This document shows positions 24,875 through 32,946 of a stretch of 64,000 bases of DNA, piece after piece. Both the position numbers and the translations under genes were made by a program. Source of the DNA: an uncultured Oscillospiraceae bacterium (lineage in GTDB: Bacteria > Bacillota > Clostridia > Oscillospirales > Acutalibacteraceae); the NCBI GenBank assembly GCA_900547305.1, contig URGH01000002.1, positions 26,488 through 90,487 of the forward strand, read 5' to 3'. Under the pieces are notes generated by a model that was not told where the DNA came from, did no database searches, and saw nothing but the letters and a program-made list of their open reading frames with translations. The number at the start of each line of letters is the position of its first letter. The stretch's first letter is position 1.

Positions 24875-25144
24875 TTATTTCTTATCCTCGCCCGGAATTT
24901 CGCCGTAAAGATTAAAGCGGAAGAGCATGGTCTCATCCTCGGGATTGGTGCAGCGAATAGTCGCCTCGGTCACCTCGGTGTTTTTAAGAATGGTGCTGAG
25001 TCCTAACATCTGGCAAAGCTTTGATTTAAGGTTCAGCACATCGCCGTCCTTTGTTTCAAGGTAAACATCGCCCTTGCATTCGTCAACTGCCTTTATAAAA
25101 TCGTCAAAGTCCACATTGTGAAGTTGAATTTTTCCGTTATCCAT
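24875..25144 (-). CDS. Conserved small hypothetical protein with GDVLNLKSKL motif
   Basis: This 89-residue acidic protein has FDDFIKAVDECKGDVYLETKDGDVLNLKSKLCQMLGL. The same pattern, 'DV.L.T..GD..NLKS.L', occurs in small clostridial proteins that are often mislabelled polyA polymerase; no polymerase motif is present. There is one cysteine in the core and one near the end. AGGAGG precedes the ATG. It is the first gene of a two-gene operon divergent from glyS. The function is unknown. Confidence 0.75.
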   Translation of the reverse strand: MDNGKIQLHNVDFDDFIKAVDECKGDVYLETKDGDVLNLKSKLCQMLGLSTILKNTEVTEATIRCTNPEDETMLFRFNLYGEIPGEDKK

Positions 25145-25176
25145 TTTTACAAGCCTCCTCTTAATGCTATATTAAA

Positions 25177-25205
25177 AGTATAATCCATATAAATAAATAT
25201 GTCAA
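25177..25205 (-). promoter_or_regulatory. Promoter of the small-gene pair
   Basis: On the minus strand TTGACA (25205-25200) and TATACT (25182-25177) are 17 bases apart. The -35 forms a perfect inverted repeat (6-7-6) with the -35 of the divergent glyS promoter. Confidence 0.75.
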
Positions 25206-25212
25206 GTAAGTG

Positions 25213-25241
25213 TTGACATTTTGACAAAATTCATTTACTAT
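25213..25241 (+). promoter_or_regulatory. Probable promoter of glyS
   Basis: TTGACA (25213-25218) and TACTAT (25236-25241) are 17 bases apart. A second TTGACA at 25221-25226 has no properly spaced -10. No T-box was seen in the short leader. Confidence 0.6.
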
Positions 25242-25280
25242 AGTATTTGTAGAAATTTCGGGTTTATGGAGGAATTCACT

Positions 25281-26672
25281 TTGGAAAACTCAAAAAAAAG
25301 TATGGATACTATTGTATCTCTTGCAAAAGGGCGCGGGTTTGTCTACCCCAGCAGTGAAATTTACGGCGGGCTTGCAAACTCGTGGGATTACGGCCCTTTG
25401 GGCGTTGAGCTTAAAAACAATATTAAAAGGGCGTGGCTTAAAAAGTTCGTTCAGGAATGTCCCTATAACGTAGGGCTTGACAGCGCGATACTTATGAACC
25501 CGGAAACATGGGTGGCATCGGGTCACTTAGGCGGCTTTTCCGACCCGCTTATGGACTGCAAGAGCTGCAAAACCCGCCACAGGGCCGATAAACTTATAGA
25601 AGACTATGTGGCAGAGAACGACCTCAGCGATAACCCCGCCGCTATGAGCGACGAGGAAATGATGCAGTATATTAAGGATAAGGGCATTGCCTGCCCCAAC
25701 TGCGGCGGTCATGATTTTACCGATATACGCAAATTTAACCTTATGTTCAAGACCTTTCAGGGCGTAACCGAGGACAGCACATCTACCCTTTACCTCCGCC
25801 CCGAAACCGCGCAGGGTATTTTTGTAAACTTTAAGAACATTGCCCGCACCACCCGCAAAAAAATACCGTTCGGCGTGGCGCAGATAGGTAAATCTTTCAG
25901 AAACGAAATTACCCCCGGTAACTTTATTTTCCGTATTCGCGAGTTTGAGCAAATGGAGCTTGAGTTCTTCTGCAAGCCCGGCACCGACCTTGAATGGTTT
26001 GAGTACTGGCGCGCTTACTGCCGCAAGTGGCTTTTAGACCTGGGAATAAACGAAGAGCATTTAAGGCTGCGCGACCACGATAAGGATGAGCTTTGCTTCT
26101 ACTCCAAGGCTACTACCGACTTTGAGTTCCTTTTCCCGTTCGGCTGGGGCGAATTGTGGGGCGTTGCCGACCGTACCGATTACGATTTAACCCAACACTC
26201 TGAGCACTCGGGTCAGCCTATGGATTACTTTGACCCCGAAACCAACGAAAAATATATACCCTATGTTATAGAGCCGTCGCTCGGTGCTGACCGCGTGCTG
26301 CTCGCCTTCCTTTGCGATGCATACGATGAGGAAACCGACGAAAAGGGAGATGTTCGCACCGTTATGCACTTCCACCCGGCGCTCGCCCCCTTTAAAGCCG
26401 CGGTGCTCCCGCTTTCTAAAAAGCTTTCGGATAAAGCCACCGAAATATACTCGGAGCTTTCAAAGGACTTTATGATTGACTTTGACGATGCCGGCTCAAT
26501 AGGCAAGCGTTACCGCCGCCAGGATGAAATAGGCACGCCTATTTGCATAACTTACGATTTCGACTCAGCAGAGGACAACTGCGTTACCGTTCGCGACCGC
26601 GACACAATGGAGCAAAAGCGCATACCGATAACCGAGCTTAAAGCGTACATTGCAGAGGCTGTTAAATTCTAA
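25281..26672 (+). CDS. glyQS: Glycyl-tRNA synthetase (alpha2, GlyQS type)
   Basis: This 463-residue class II enzyme is of the single-chain archaeal/eukaryal-like type. It shows [23 protein letters not shown] at the N-terminus, motif 2 around [23 protein letters not shown], and [14 protein letters not shown] as motif 3, with an anticodon-binding domain after about residue 355. I favour a TTG start at 25281: GGAGG sits at 25268-25272, 8 bases upstream, and the resulting MENSKKSMD matches family N-termini. An ATG at 25266 lies inside that ribosome site, so it is less likely. Charges tRNA-Gly. Confidence 0.94.
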   Translation: MENSKKSMDTIVSLAKGRGFVYPSSEIYGGLANSWDYGPLGVELKNNIKRAWLKKFVQECPYNVGLDSAILMNPETWVASGHLGGFSDPLMDCKSCKTRHRADKLIEDYVAENDLSDNPAAMSDEEMMQYIKDKGIACPNCGGHDFTDIRKFNLMFKTFQGVTEDSTSTLYLRPETAQGIFVNFKNIARTTRKKIPFGVAQIGKSFRNEITPGNFIFRIREFEQMELEFFCKPGTDLEWFEYWRAYCRKWLLDLGINEEHLRLRDHDKDELCFYSKATTDFEFLFPFGWGELWGVADRTDYDLTQHSEHSGQPMDYFDPETNEKYIPYVIEPSLGADRVLLAFLCDAYDEETDEKGDVRTVMHFHPALAPFKAAVLPLSKKLSDKATEIYSELSKDFMIDFDDAGSIGKRYRRQDEIGTPICITYDFDSAEDNCVTVRDRDTMEQKRIPITELKAYIAEAVKF

Positions 26673-26687
26673 AACAGGGGTAAAAAT

Positions 26688-28445
26688 ATGTCTTCAACTA
26701 CTATACTTTTAATGGTAGCCGAGCTTTTCGGCGGGCTTGCGTTCTTCCTTTACGGAATGTCAATGCTGTCGGGCGGGCTTGAAAATCTGACCGGCGGCAC
26801 CTTGGAGCAAACCTTGAAAAAGGTCACCCGAAACCCGTTTTTAAGCTTTTTCCTCGGCGCAGGCATAACCATTGCAATACAGTCGTCATCCGCTATGACG
26901 GTTATGCTTGTAGGTCTTGTAAACTCGGGCATAGTGGATTTTTGCGATACCTTCGGCGTTGTTATGGGCTCAAACGTGGGCACCACCCTTACCGCGTGGC
27001 TTTTAAGCCTTGCGGGAATAGGCGGGGACAATTTCTTCCTGACATTGCTAAAGCCCATGACCTTTGCCCCCCTGCTTGCGTTTATCGGTATTCTTTTCAG
27101 AATGATTTCAAAGGAAGAAAAGAAGAAAAATATCGGGCTTATTTTCATAGGCTTTGCCATTCTTATGACCGGCATGGACTTTATGAGCAACTCTATGAGC
27201 TCCGTGCAAGATATGAAAGGCTTTCAAAGCCTGCTTACGGCGTTCAGCAGCCCGATAATAGCGCTTTTAATCTCGATTCTTTTCACCGGAATAATTCAGT
27301 CCTCCGCCGCCACTATAGGTATAGTTCAGGCTTTGGCGCTTACGGGTGCCATAACCTACGAAATGGCAATACCGCTGGTGCTCGGCGCCAATATCGGCAC
27401 CTGCATTACAGCCTTTCTTTCAAGCTTCGGAACAAACAGAAACGCAAAACGAGTTGTGGCGCTGCATATATACGTAAATGTTCTCGGCTCGGTTGTATGT
27501 ATGATAATTCTTTACATACTCAAAGCCGTGGGCGTGGGCGTTTTATCAATGACCGTCTCTATGTTCGGCGTTGCAATTATCCACACGCTGTTTAACCTTG
27601 TTAACACAATAGTGCTTGTTCCCTTTAAAAAGGCTATCTACAAGCTGTGCGAGCTTACCGTTAAGGGCGATAACGATAAAACGCATACCGTTTTTCTGGA
27701 CGAGCGTTTGTTCAACAACACCGCTCTTGCGGTATCCGAATGTCACCGCCTTACAAACGAAATGGCGGAGCACGCAAGAGACTCGCTTACAAAGGCTATC
27801 GGGCTTATATCGTCCTACAAAGCCGAAACCGCGCAATACATCCGCGAAAACGAGGAGCTTATTGATAAATATGAGGACAAGCTCGGCACTTACTTAGTAA
27901 GGCTCAGCAACAACGAGCTTTCGGAAAACACCTCCCACTCAATTGCCCGTATGCTCCACAGTATAGGCGACTTTGAGCGAATAGGCGACCACGCGCTCAA
28001 TATTTGCAAGGTTGCCGAAGAAATGCACAATAAAAACATTCATTTTTCGGATGAGGCAAAAAAAGAGATTGCCGTTATAACAAACGCCGTTACCGAAATA
28101 CTCAATATGACGGTGGATTCGTTTATAAACGACGATATAGAGCTTGCCTCTCACGTTGAGCCGCTTGAGCAGGTTATAGATAAGCTCAATAAAAAACTTA
28201 AAGCCCGCCATGTCGCAAGGCTTCAAAACGGCGAGTGCACCATTGAGCTGGGCTTTGTGTTTACCGACCTGTTAACCAACTATGAGCGCGTTTCCGACCA
28301 TTGCTCAAACGTTGCGGTTTACACCATGCAGCTGCCGAGCGATAAGCTGGACGCGCACAAGTACCTTGCAAAAATCAAAAACGCCGAAACCGGCGCGTTT
28401 GTCGACGATTTCAATATGTACGCCGAAAAATATTCGCTTACTTGA
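26688..28445 (+). CDS. Na/Pi cotransporter with C-terminal PhoU domain
   Basis: This is a 585-residue NptA/YjbB-type protein. Two inverted membrane halves carry the QSSSAMTVM (near residue 66) and QSSAATIGIVQ (near residue 204) motifs, each followed by a GANIGT/GSNVGTT motif; about eight membrane segments reach residue 310. A cytosolic PhoU-like helical domain with ECHRLTNEMAEHARDSL fills the C-terminus. It moves phosphate with sodium. AAACAGGGG is the likely ribosome site, and glyQS ends 15 bases upstream. Confidence 0.92.
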   Translation: MSSTTILLMVAELFGGLAFFLYGMSMLSGGLENLTGGTLEQTLKKVTRNPFLSFFLGAGITIAIQSSSAMTVMLVGLVNSGIVDFCDTFGVVMGSNVGTTLTAWLLSLAGIGGDNFFLTLLKPMTFAPLLAFIGILFRMISKEEKKKNIGLIFIGFAILMTGMDFMSNSMSSVQDMKGFQSLLTAFSSPIIALLISILFTGIIQSSAATIGIVQALALTGAITYEMAIPLVLGANIGTCITAFLSSFGTNRNAKRVVALHIYVNVLGSVVCMIILYILKAVGVGVLSMTVSMFGVAIIHTLFNLVNTIVLVPFKKAIYKLCELTVKGDNDKTHTVFLDERLFNNTALAVSECHRLTNEMAEHARDSLTKAIGLISSYKAETAQYIRENEELIDKYEDKLGTYLVRLSNNELSENTSHSIARMLHSIGDFERIGDHALNICKVAEEMHNKNIHFSDEAKKEIAVITNAVTEILNMTVDSFINDDIELASHVEPLEQVIDKLNKKLKARHVARLQNGECTIELGFVFTDLLTNYERVSDHCSNVAVYTMQLPSDKLDAHKYLAKIKNAETGAFVDDFNMYAEKYSLT

Positions 28446-28470
28446 CAAACCGATAACATAATGCTATAAT
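28442..28470 (+). promoter_or_regulatory. Promoter of the thiT transcript
   Basis: A perfect TTGACA (28442-28447), 17-base spacer and TATAAT (28465-28470). The -35 overlaps the stop codon of the cotransporter gene. Confidence 0.8.
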
Positions 28471-28483
28471 AGCTTTGCAATTT

Positions 28484-28578
28484 AGGGAGCTTGATGAAAC
28501 TCAGGCTGAGAGGAAGTCCGCTTTTCGCTATGACTTCGACCTATGACCTGATACGGATAATGCCGTCGTAGGGAAATA
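28484..28578 (+). promoter_or_regulatory. TPP riboswitch
   Basis: The aptamer shows the conserved core elements in order: GGGAGC, CAGGCTGAGAGG, a paired GAAGTC/GACTTC arm, then ACCTGATACGGATAATGCC and GTAGGGAA. Thiamine pyrophosphate binding would favour the terminator at 28592. It precedes thiT, a thiamine transporter, which fits. Confidence 0.95.
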
Positions 28579-28591
28579 CGCTAACAGTATT

Positions 28592-28619
28592 GCCGCAGGT
28601 CTTTGCCTGCGGCTTTTTT
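28592..28619 (+). terminator. Riboswitch-controlled terminator before thiT
   Basis: An 8-bp stem GCCGCAGG/CCTGCGGC with a 6-base loop is followed by TTTTTT. It is the expression platform of the TPP aptamer. Confidence 0.9.
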
Positions 28620-28656
28620 CGCGGGTAATTGCGATATATAAAAGGAGTGTTGAAAA

Positions 28657-29238
28657 ATGGAAACAAAAAACAAACCCGTCTACAAACTCACCTTCAGCGC
28701 CGTTATGGTGGCGCTGGCGTCCGCCCTCAGCCTTATAAAGATTTACGAGCTGCCGCTGGGCGGCGCGGTAACCCTTTTAAGCATGCTGCCGATAGTAGTT
28801 ATATCTATTTCCTTGGGGCTTAAATGGGGCATAGGCTCTTCATTCGTTTACTCGCTCATTCAGCTTTTCTTCGGAATAACGCTTGACGGCCTGCTCGGTT
28901 GGGGTCTTACCGCCGCATACCTTGTAGGCACTATTTTTCTTGATTACATAATCGCCTTTACCGTTTTGGGCTTTGCGGGCGCATTTGCAAAAAAAGGCTA
29001 TTCCGGAACGCTTGCCGGCATCACGCTTGTTTTTGTGCTGAGATTTGTTTCTCACCTTATCTCGGGCGCTATTCTTTTCGGTATTCCCGAAAAATGGGCG
29101 GATAAATTCAACAACGTATGGCTGTATTCCGCAGCCTACAACGGCTCTTATATGCTCCCCGAGCTTGTAATAACCCTTGTTGCCGCAGCAATTATTTTCC
29201 GTCTGCCCCAGGTAAAAAAGATTTTGGGCTTAAAATAA
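28657..29238 (+). CDS. thiT: Energy-coupled thiamine transporter ThiT (ECF S component)
   Basis: This is a 193-residue membrane protein with six hydrophobic segments. The family pattern RFVSHLISGAILFG near residue 130 and WLYSAAYNGSYMLPELVITL belong to the ThiT substrate-binding site. It captures thiamine and works with a shared ECF module, which is not in this window. AAAGGAGTG precedes the ATG. The upstream TPP riboswitch shows it is switched off when thiamine is plentiful. Confidence 0.95.
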   Translation: METKNKPVYKLTFSAVMVALASALSLIKIYELPLGGAVTLLSMLPIVVISISLGLKWGIGSSFVYSLIQLFFGITLDGLLGWGLTAAYLVGTIFLDYIIAFTVLGFAGAFAKKGYSGTLAGITLVFVLRFVSHLISGAILFGIPEKWADKFNNVWLYSAAYNGSYMLPELVITLVAAAIIFRLPQVKKILGLK

Positions 29239-29334
29239 TTTAAAAATGGCAAATGAGAAAATAAGAGAAAAACGGAGCATTTTAAAGAAAAACAGAGATT
29301 GCGAACATTAAATTAAAATTTCCGAAATTTTATG

Positions 29335-29363
29335 TTGACATTACCTCCCGGCTGTGGTATTAT
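29335..29363 (+). promoter_or_regulatory. Promoter of rplM-rpsI
   Basis: TTGACA (29335-29340) and TATTAT (29358-29363) are 17 bases apart. The leader to the rplM start at 29410 is short, with GGAGG 11 bases before the ATG. Confidence 0.75.
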
Positions 29364-29409
29364 AATTTAGCTGTTTAATTATTAAAAGATTTTTTGGAGG
29401 TTTTGAATT

Positions 29410-29838
29410 ATGTCTACATTTATGGCAAAACCTGCTGAAATTCAGCGTAAATGGTATATAATCGACGCTGCCGACAGACCGCTCGGACGTACCGCTACCA
29501 AGGTTGCGGATATTCTTCGCGGAAAGTTAAAGCCGGAGTTTACTCCCCATGTCGATTGCGGCGACCATGTTGTCGTTATCAACGCTGATAAGGCGGTTTT
29601 AACAGGTAAAAAACTGGATAAGAAGTTCTATCGCCGTCACACCGGCTATATCGGCGGTCTTAAAGAGGTTAAGTATTCCTCTCTTATGAAGACCCGCCCC
29701 GAGCTCGCTATGGAGCTTGCCGTTAAGGGTATGGTGCCGGATACTACAATCGGCCGCAAGGCTCTTACCAGACTTCACGTTTACAGCGGCACCGAGTACG
29801 CTCAGGTTGCCCAGAAGCCCGAAAAGCTTGAATTTTAA
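29410..29838 (+). CDS. rplM: 50S ribosomal protein L13
   Basis: This 142-residue protein has [20 protein letters not shown] at the start, [20 protein letters not shown] in the middle and the end [11 protein letters not shown]. It is a conserved component of the large subunit. rpsI follows by 17 bases with GAAGGGAG between, and the pair form a small operon as in most bacteria. Confidence 0.98.
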   Translation: MSTFMAKPAEIQRKWYIIDAADRPLGRTATKVADILRGKLKPEFTPHVDCGDHVVVINADKAVLTGKKLDKKFYRRHTGYIGGLKEVKYSSLMKTRPELAMELAVKGMVPDTTIGRKALTRLHVYSGTEYAQVAQKPEKLEF

Positions 29839-29855
29839 GAAGGGAGACAGAAACA

Positions 29856-30254
29856 ATGTTTGAAGCAAAGCCTTATTTCTACGGAACAGGCAGAAGAAAA
29901 AGTTCTGTTGCCCGTGTTCGTCTTTATGCAGGTACCGGAAAGGTTACCGTTAACGATAGGGATATTGACGATTATTTCGGTCTTGAAACACTCAAGCTCA
30001 TCGTTCGTCAGCCCCTCGTACTCACCGGCACTGCCGATAAGTATGATGTTGTTTGCCGCGTTGCAGGCGGCGGTGTTACAGGTCAGGCAGGCGCTGTTCG
30101 CCACGGTATTTCCCGTGCGCTGCTCCAGTCCGATGCTGAGCTCCGCGCAGAGCTTAAAAAGGCAGGTTTCCTCACACGCGATCCGCGTATGAAGGAAAGA
30201 AAGAAGTACGGTCTCAAAGGCGCTCGCCGTGCACCGCAGTTCTCAAAGAGATAA
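29856..30254 (+). CDS. rpsI: 30S ribosomal protein S9
   Basis: This 132-residue protein contains [20 protein letters not shown] near the start, [18 protein letters not shown] in the middle and the C-terminal [14 protein letters not shown] whose tail reaches the P-site tRNA. It completes the rplM operon. Confidence 0.98.
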   Translation: MFEAKPYFYGTGRRKSSVARVRLYAGTGKVTVNDRDIDDYFGLETLKLIVRQPLVLTGTADKYDVVCRVAGGGVTGQAGAVRHGISRALLQSDAELRAELKKAGFLTRDPRMKERKKYGLKGARRAPQFSKR

Positions 30255-30273
30255 GGAATTTCTTATCTGTATT

Positions 30274-30292
30274 CGGAACTATTCCGTTTTTT
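30274..30292 (+). terminator. Terminator of the rplM-rpsI operon
   Basis: CGGAA/TTCCG with a 3-base loop is followed by TTTTTT. The stem is only 5 bp but the T run is good; it lies 20 bases after the rpsI stop. Confidence 0.6.
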
Positions 30293-30380
30293 CGGTGTCT
30301 GTCTTACCGCCGGCTCTTTCCGTTTTCGGGTGCAATCGCAGCGGTAAACGCACAATTAACGGGAAAGCAACAGGAAATCA

Positions 30381-30411
30381 GGGCATCTGTTATATGACAG
30401 ATGCCCTTTTT
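30381..30411 (+). terminator. Second strong terminator downstream of rpsI
   Basis: A perfect 10-bp stem GGGCATCTGT/ACAGATGCCC with a 6-base loop is followed by TTTTT. The 90 bases between the two terminators hold no convincing gene or promoter; a short RNA is possible but not shown. Confidence 0.85.
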
Positions 30412-30484
30412 GTACTTAAAAATTTCCCCGTCCACGCGAAAAACTTTTAACATTTTAATACATAAATTTTTTACAATTACACCA

Positions 30485-30513
30485 TTGACATTATTCGACA
30501 GTCGGAGTATAAT
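30485..30513 (+). promoter_or_regulatory. Perfect sigma-A promoter reading across antisense tRNA-Thr
   Basis: TTGACA (30485-30490), a 17-base spacer and TATAAT (30508-30513). Downstream on the same strand are the complement of the tRNA-Thr terminator and gene and then the XRE gene at 30719, with no other good promoter between. Confidence 0.75.
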
Positions 30514-30530
30514 AAAAGCATAAAATTAAT

Positions 30531-30562
30531 ATAAAAAAATCGCGGCAAACAGTTTTGCCGCG
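30531..30562 (-). terminator. Terminator of tRNA-Thr
   Basis: A 9-bp stem CGCGGCAAA/TTTGCCGCG with a 4-base loop, followed by a T run on the minus strand, 7 bases past the tRNA CCA end. Confidence 0.85.
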
Positions 30563-30569
30563 AAATCGG

Positions 30570-30645
30570 TGGAGCTGAAGATGGGACTCGAACCCACGAT
30601 CTGCTGATTACGAATCAGCTGCTCTGCCAACTGAGCCACTTCAGC
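30570..30645 (-). tRNA. tRNA-Thr (anticodon CGT)
   Basis: A full 76-base cloverleaf on the minus strand. The acceptor GCTGAAG pairs with CTTCAGC, the D-arm reads GCTC...GAGC, the anticodon stem GCTGA/TCAGC has loop TTCGTAA, and the T-arm GTGGG-TTCGAGT-CCCAT is complete. Discriminator T and an encoded CCA end the gene. It reads ACG codons. Confidence 0.96.
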
Positions 30646-30661
30646 AACTTCACATTAATTG

Positions 30662-30690
30662 ATTATACCAATTTTTTTGGGTTTAGTCAA
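30662..30690 (-). promoter_or_regulatory. Promoter of tRNA-Thr
   Basis: TTGACT (30690-30685) and TATAAT (30667-30662) are 17 bases apart on the minus strand, 17 bases before the mature tRNA 5' end. Confidence 0.75.
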
Positions 30691-30718
30691 GAAAAAAATA
30701 AAAAAAGAGGAATTTAAA

Positions 30719-31153
30719 ATGAGTTATACTATTAATCAACGCGTAGCTATATACAGAAAAATGGCAAACCTCACCCAGACTGAGGCTGCCGAGCGCCTCG
30801 GAATGAAGTGCAGCACATATTCGCAAATGGAGCGTAAGGGAAATATAAGCGTAGATAAACTTATGGCAATAGCCGAGGTTTTCGGCGTAAGCCCCGCCGT
30901 TCTGCTTCGCGACCCTATGGAGCTTCAGTCAAGTCAGCCCGCCGCTGCGCCTGTCGCAGAACCCGCCCCCGAAAAACCGGCACCCACCGTTCTGCGCGAA
31001 CCGACTTTCACCCCCTCTTCCCGCCCGCCGTTTGTAATTACGCGCAACGAGGAAAACATGCTTACCATCCTCCGCAATCTCCCGAAAGCGGATCTTGAAG
31101 AGGTGCGCAGCCTGATAAATGAAAAATACCAGAATTCCAAAAAGAAGAAATAA
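30719..31153 (+). CDS. XRE-family regulator with proline-rich linker
   Basis: This 144-residue protein has an N-terminal helix-turn-helix (VAIYRKMANLTQTEAAERLGMKCSTYSQMERKG, about residues 8-42), a linker of about 40 residues rich in Pro and Ala, and a short helical C-terminus (MLTILRNLPKADLEEVRSLINEKY). The ATG at 30719 has AGAGG upstream; earlier in-frame codons lie in the tRNA promoter. Its probable promoter lies beyond the tRNA-Thr gene. Targets are unknown. An HTH plus a C-terminal dimer helix is likely. Confidence 0.88.
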   Translation: MSYTINQRVAIYRKMANLTQTEAAERLGMKCSTYSQMERKGNISVDKLMAIAEVFGVSPAVLLRDPMELQSSQPAAAPVAEPAPEKPAPTVLREPTFTPSSRPPFVITRNEENMLTILRNLPKADLEEVRSLINEKYQNSKKKK

Positions 31154-31176
31154 AGCCCGCGTTTAAAATTTGCAAA

Positions 31177-31212
31177 ACAATCGGCAGAGACAAAAATGTC
31201 TCTGCCGATTGT
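31177..31212. terminator. Bidirectional terminator between XRE gene and rex
   Basis: A perfect 15-bp stem (31177-31191 with 31198-31212) has a 6-base loop and is followed by TTTTATTT on the plus strand; A-rich sequence lies on the other side. It serves two converging genes. Confidence 0.88.
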
Positions 31213-31217
31213 TTTAT

Positions 31218-31844
31218 TTATTCGTTATGAAGCCTGTAAGAAAGAGTCATAAGGCTGTCCCCGAAATGAACGTTTTCCACCTTTATATCAGGGTATTTAA
31301 GCGCAAGGTCATAATGGCTGAAATTCCAAAAACCCTTTATTCCCAGCCTTACCAGCTGGTCGGAAAGCTGAACCGCCGCCTTTTTGGGTATGCATAAAAA
31401 CGCCGCTTCAGGGCGGTTTTCACGGCAGAATTCATCCAATGTTGAAATACTGCGAACGGGCAGGTTTTTTATCATCTGACCGACAAGCGATTCCTTGCTG
31501 TCAAAAAGCCCTATGAGCTTAAAGCCTTTCGACTCAAAGTTAACGTGCATGGTTATCGCTTTGCCGAGGTTGCCTACGCCTATAAGAACGGCGCTTTTAG
31601 GTGCGTCGATACCCAGTATCCGCGCAATTTCCGATTGCAAAAGCTCTATATTATAGCCGTAGCCCTGCTGACCGAATCCGCCGAAGCAGTTCAGATCCTG
31701 CCGTATCTGGCTTGCGGTAAGCCCCATCCGTTCGGAAAGCTCGCGCGAGGATATACGCGTCATTCCGCCCGCTTTAAGCTCACCTAAAAAACGGTAATAA
31801 CGCGGCAGGCGCTTTATGACCGACTCCGAAATATTACTGCCCAT
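31218..31844 (-). CDS. rex: Redox-sensing transcriptional repressor Rex
   Basis: This 208-residue repressor has a winged helix at the N-terminus (KRLPRYYRFLGEL... ISSRELSERMGLTASQIRQDLNCFGGFG) and a Rossmann NADH-binding domain with IGVGNLGKAI near residue 90, followed by the C-terminal swapped helix. Rex senses the NADH/NAD ratio and represses fermentation and redox genes. The ATG at 31844 has GGGGAG upstream; the longer frame would run into the promoter. It is divergent from perR. Confidence 0.96.
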   Translation of the reverse strand: MGSNISESVIKRLPRYYRFLGELKAGGMTRISSRELSERMGLTASQIRQDLNCFGGFGQQGYGYNIELLQSEIARILGIDAPKSAVLIGVGNLGKAITMHVNFESKGFKLIGLFDSKESLVGQMIKNLPVRSISTLDEFCRENRPEAAFLCIPKKAAVQLSDQLVRLGIKGFWNFSHYDLALKYPDIKVENVHFGDSLMTLSYRLHNE

Positions 31845-31878
31845 TCCAATCTCCCCTTTCCGGGTTATTACTGCTTCT

Positions 31879-31907
31879 ATAATAATACTTTGTGAAAAAA
31901 ATGTCAA
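31879..31907 (-). promoter_or_regulatory. Promoter of rex
   Basis: TTGACA (31907-31902) and TATTAT (31884-31879) are 17 bases apart on the minus strand. Confidence 0.75.
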
Positions 31908-31925
31908 GTAAATGAAAAAAAGTTC

Positions 31926-31971
31926 TTGACAAATAAGAATTATCTGTTATAATAAAATAGTAATCATTACT
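31926..31971 (+). promoter_or_regulatory. Promoter and PerR-box-like palindrome before perR
   Basis: TTGACA (31926-31931) and TATAAT (31948-31953) are 16 bases apart. A perfect palindrome AGTAAT-C-ATTACT (31959-31971) lies just downstream of the -10, in the 6-1-6 arrangement expected of Fur-family operators, and suggests autoregulation by PerR. Confidence 0.7.
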
Positions 31972-31986
31972 GAATTAGGTGATACA

Positions 31987-32364
31987 ATGAAAAACTTTTC
32001 ACGGCAGCGTGAAGAAATAATCCGGGTTCTCCGCTCTACCGATACACATCCCACAGCCGCGTGGGTATATTCGCGGGTTAAAGAGGCAATACCTAATATT
32101 AGCCTCGGCACCGTTTACAGAAATCTTGCGGCTCTCAGCGAATCGGGAGAAATACTCTCCCTTTCGGTGGGCGACGGTTTCGAGCATTTCGACGGTAATC
32201 CCGCGCCGCACGCGCACCTGCACTGCCGCATTTGCGGCAAAATTGCCGACGCACCGATGCAGGGCGACCCGTTGGCTGATGTAGCCCGCGAGCACGGCTT
32301 TGAGCCGGAAACCTCGGTTTATATCGAATACGGCGTCTGTGAAGAGTGTAAAAAACAAAAATAA
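31987..32364 (+). CDS. perR: Fur-family peroxide regulator PerR
   Basis: This 125-residue regulator has an N-terminal winged helix (FSRQREEIIRVLRS... TVYRNLAALSESGEI) and a metal-binding domain. The regulatory His/Asp segment EHFDGNPAPHAHLHC and two CxxC motifs (CRIC and CEEC) for structural zinc are present. With reverse rubrerythrin 20 bases downstream, PerR is a better fit than Fur or Zur. It should derepress the operon under peroxide. The operator-like palindrome lies upstream. Confidence 0.9.
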   Translation: MKNFSRQREEIIRVLRSTDTHPTAAWVYSRVKEAIPNISLGTVYRNLAALSESGEILSLSVGDGFEHFDGNPAPHAHLHCRICGKIADAPMQGDPLADVAREHGFEPETSVYIEYGVCEECKKQK

Positions 32365-32384
32365 TTTTTTTGGAGGAATAAAAA

Positions 32385-32930
32385 ATGAAAAAGTTTGTAT
32401 GTCTTGTTTGCGGTTATGTTTATGAGGGCGAGTCCGCTCCCGAGGAGTGCCCCATCTGCCACGCTCCGGCTTCAAAGTTCGCCGAGCAGGCAGCTGAGAA
32501 AACCTGGGCTGCTGAGCATGTTGTAGGCATAGCCAAGGGCGCTGATCAGAGAATAATCGACGGTTTGCGTGAAAACTTCAACGGCGAGTGCACCGAGGTG
32601 GGTATGTACCTGGCAATGGCGCGCGTAGCCCACAGAGAGGGCTATCCCGAAATCGGGCTTTACTGGGAAAAGGCGGCTTTTGAAGAGGCGGAGCACGCCG
32701 CAAAGTTTGCCGAGCTTTTAGGCGAGGTTGTGACCGACAGCACCAAGAAAAACCTTGAAATGCGCGCGGACGCCGAAAACGGCGCCACAATGGGTAAATT
32801 TGAGCTTGCAAAACTTGCAAAAGAGCTTAACCTTGACGCTATACATGATACGGTGCATGAGATGGCAAAGGACGAAGCCCGTCACGGCAGAGCGTTTGAG
32901 GGACTGCTCAAGCGTTACTTCAACAAGTAA
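32385..32930 (+). CDS. Reverse rubrerythrin (NADH peroxidase component)
   Basis: This 181-residue protein has an N-terminal rubredoxin domain ([10 protein letters not shown]...[11 protein letters not shown]) followed by a four-helix diiron domain with the ExxH pair EEAEHAAKF and DEARHGRAF. This rubredoxin-first order marks the reverse type, which in Clostridium reduces hydrogen peroxide as part of a PerR regulon. Four cysteines and diiron glutamates are all present. GGAGG precedes the ATG. It is probably cotranscribed with perR. Confidence 0.94.
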   Translation: MKKFVCLVCGYVYEGESAPEECPICHAPASKFAEQAAEKTWAAEHVVGIAKGADQRIIDGLRENFNGECTEVGMYLAMARVAHREGYPEIGLYWEKAAFEEAEHAAKFAELLGEVVTDSTKKNLEMRADAENGATMGKFELAKLAKELNLDAIHDTVHEMAKDEARHGRAFEGLLKRYFNK

Positions 32931-32946
32931 TAAATATCAATTACTA

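Noticed and set aside
30229..30450. 73-residue open frame downstream of rpsI
   Set aside because: It overlaps the rpsI end and crosses two terminators, has no ribosome site, and reads as low-quality protein.
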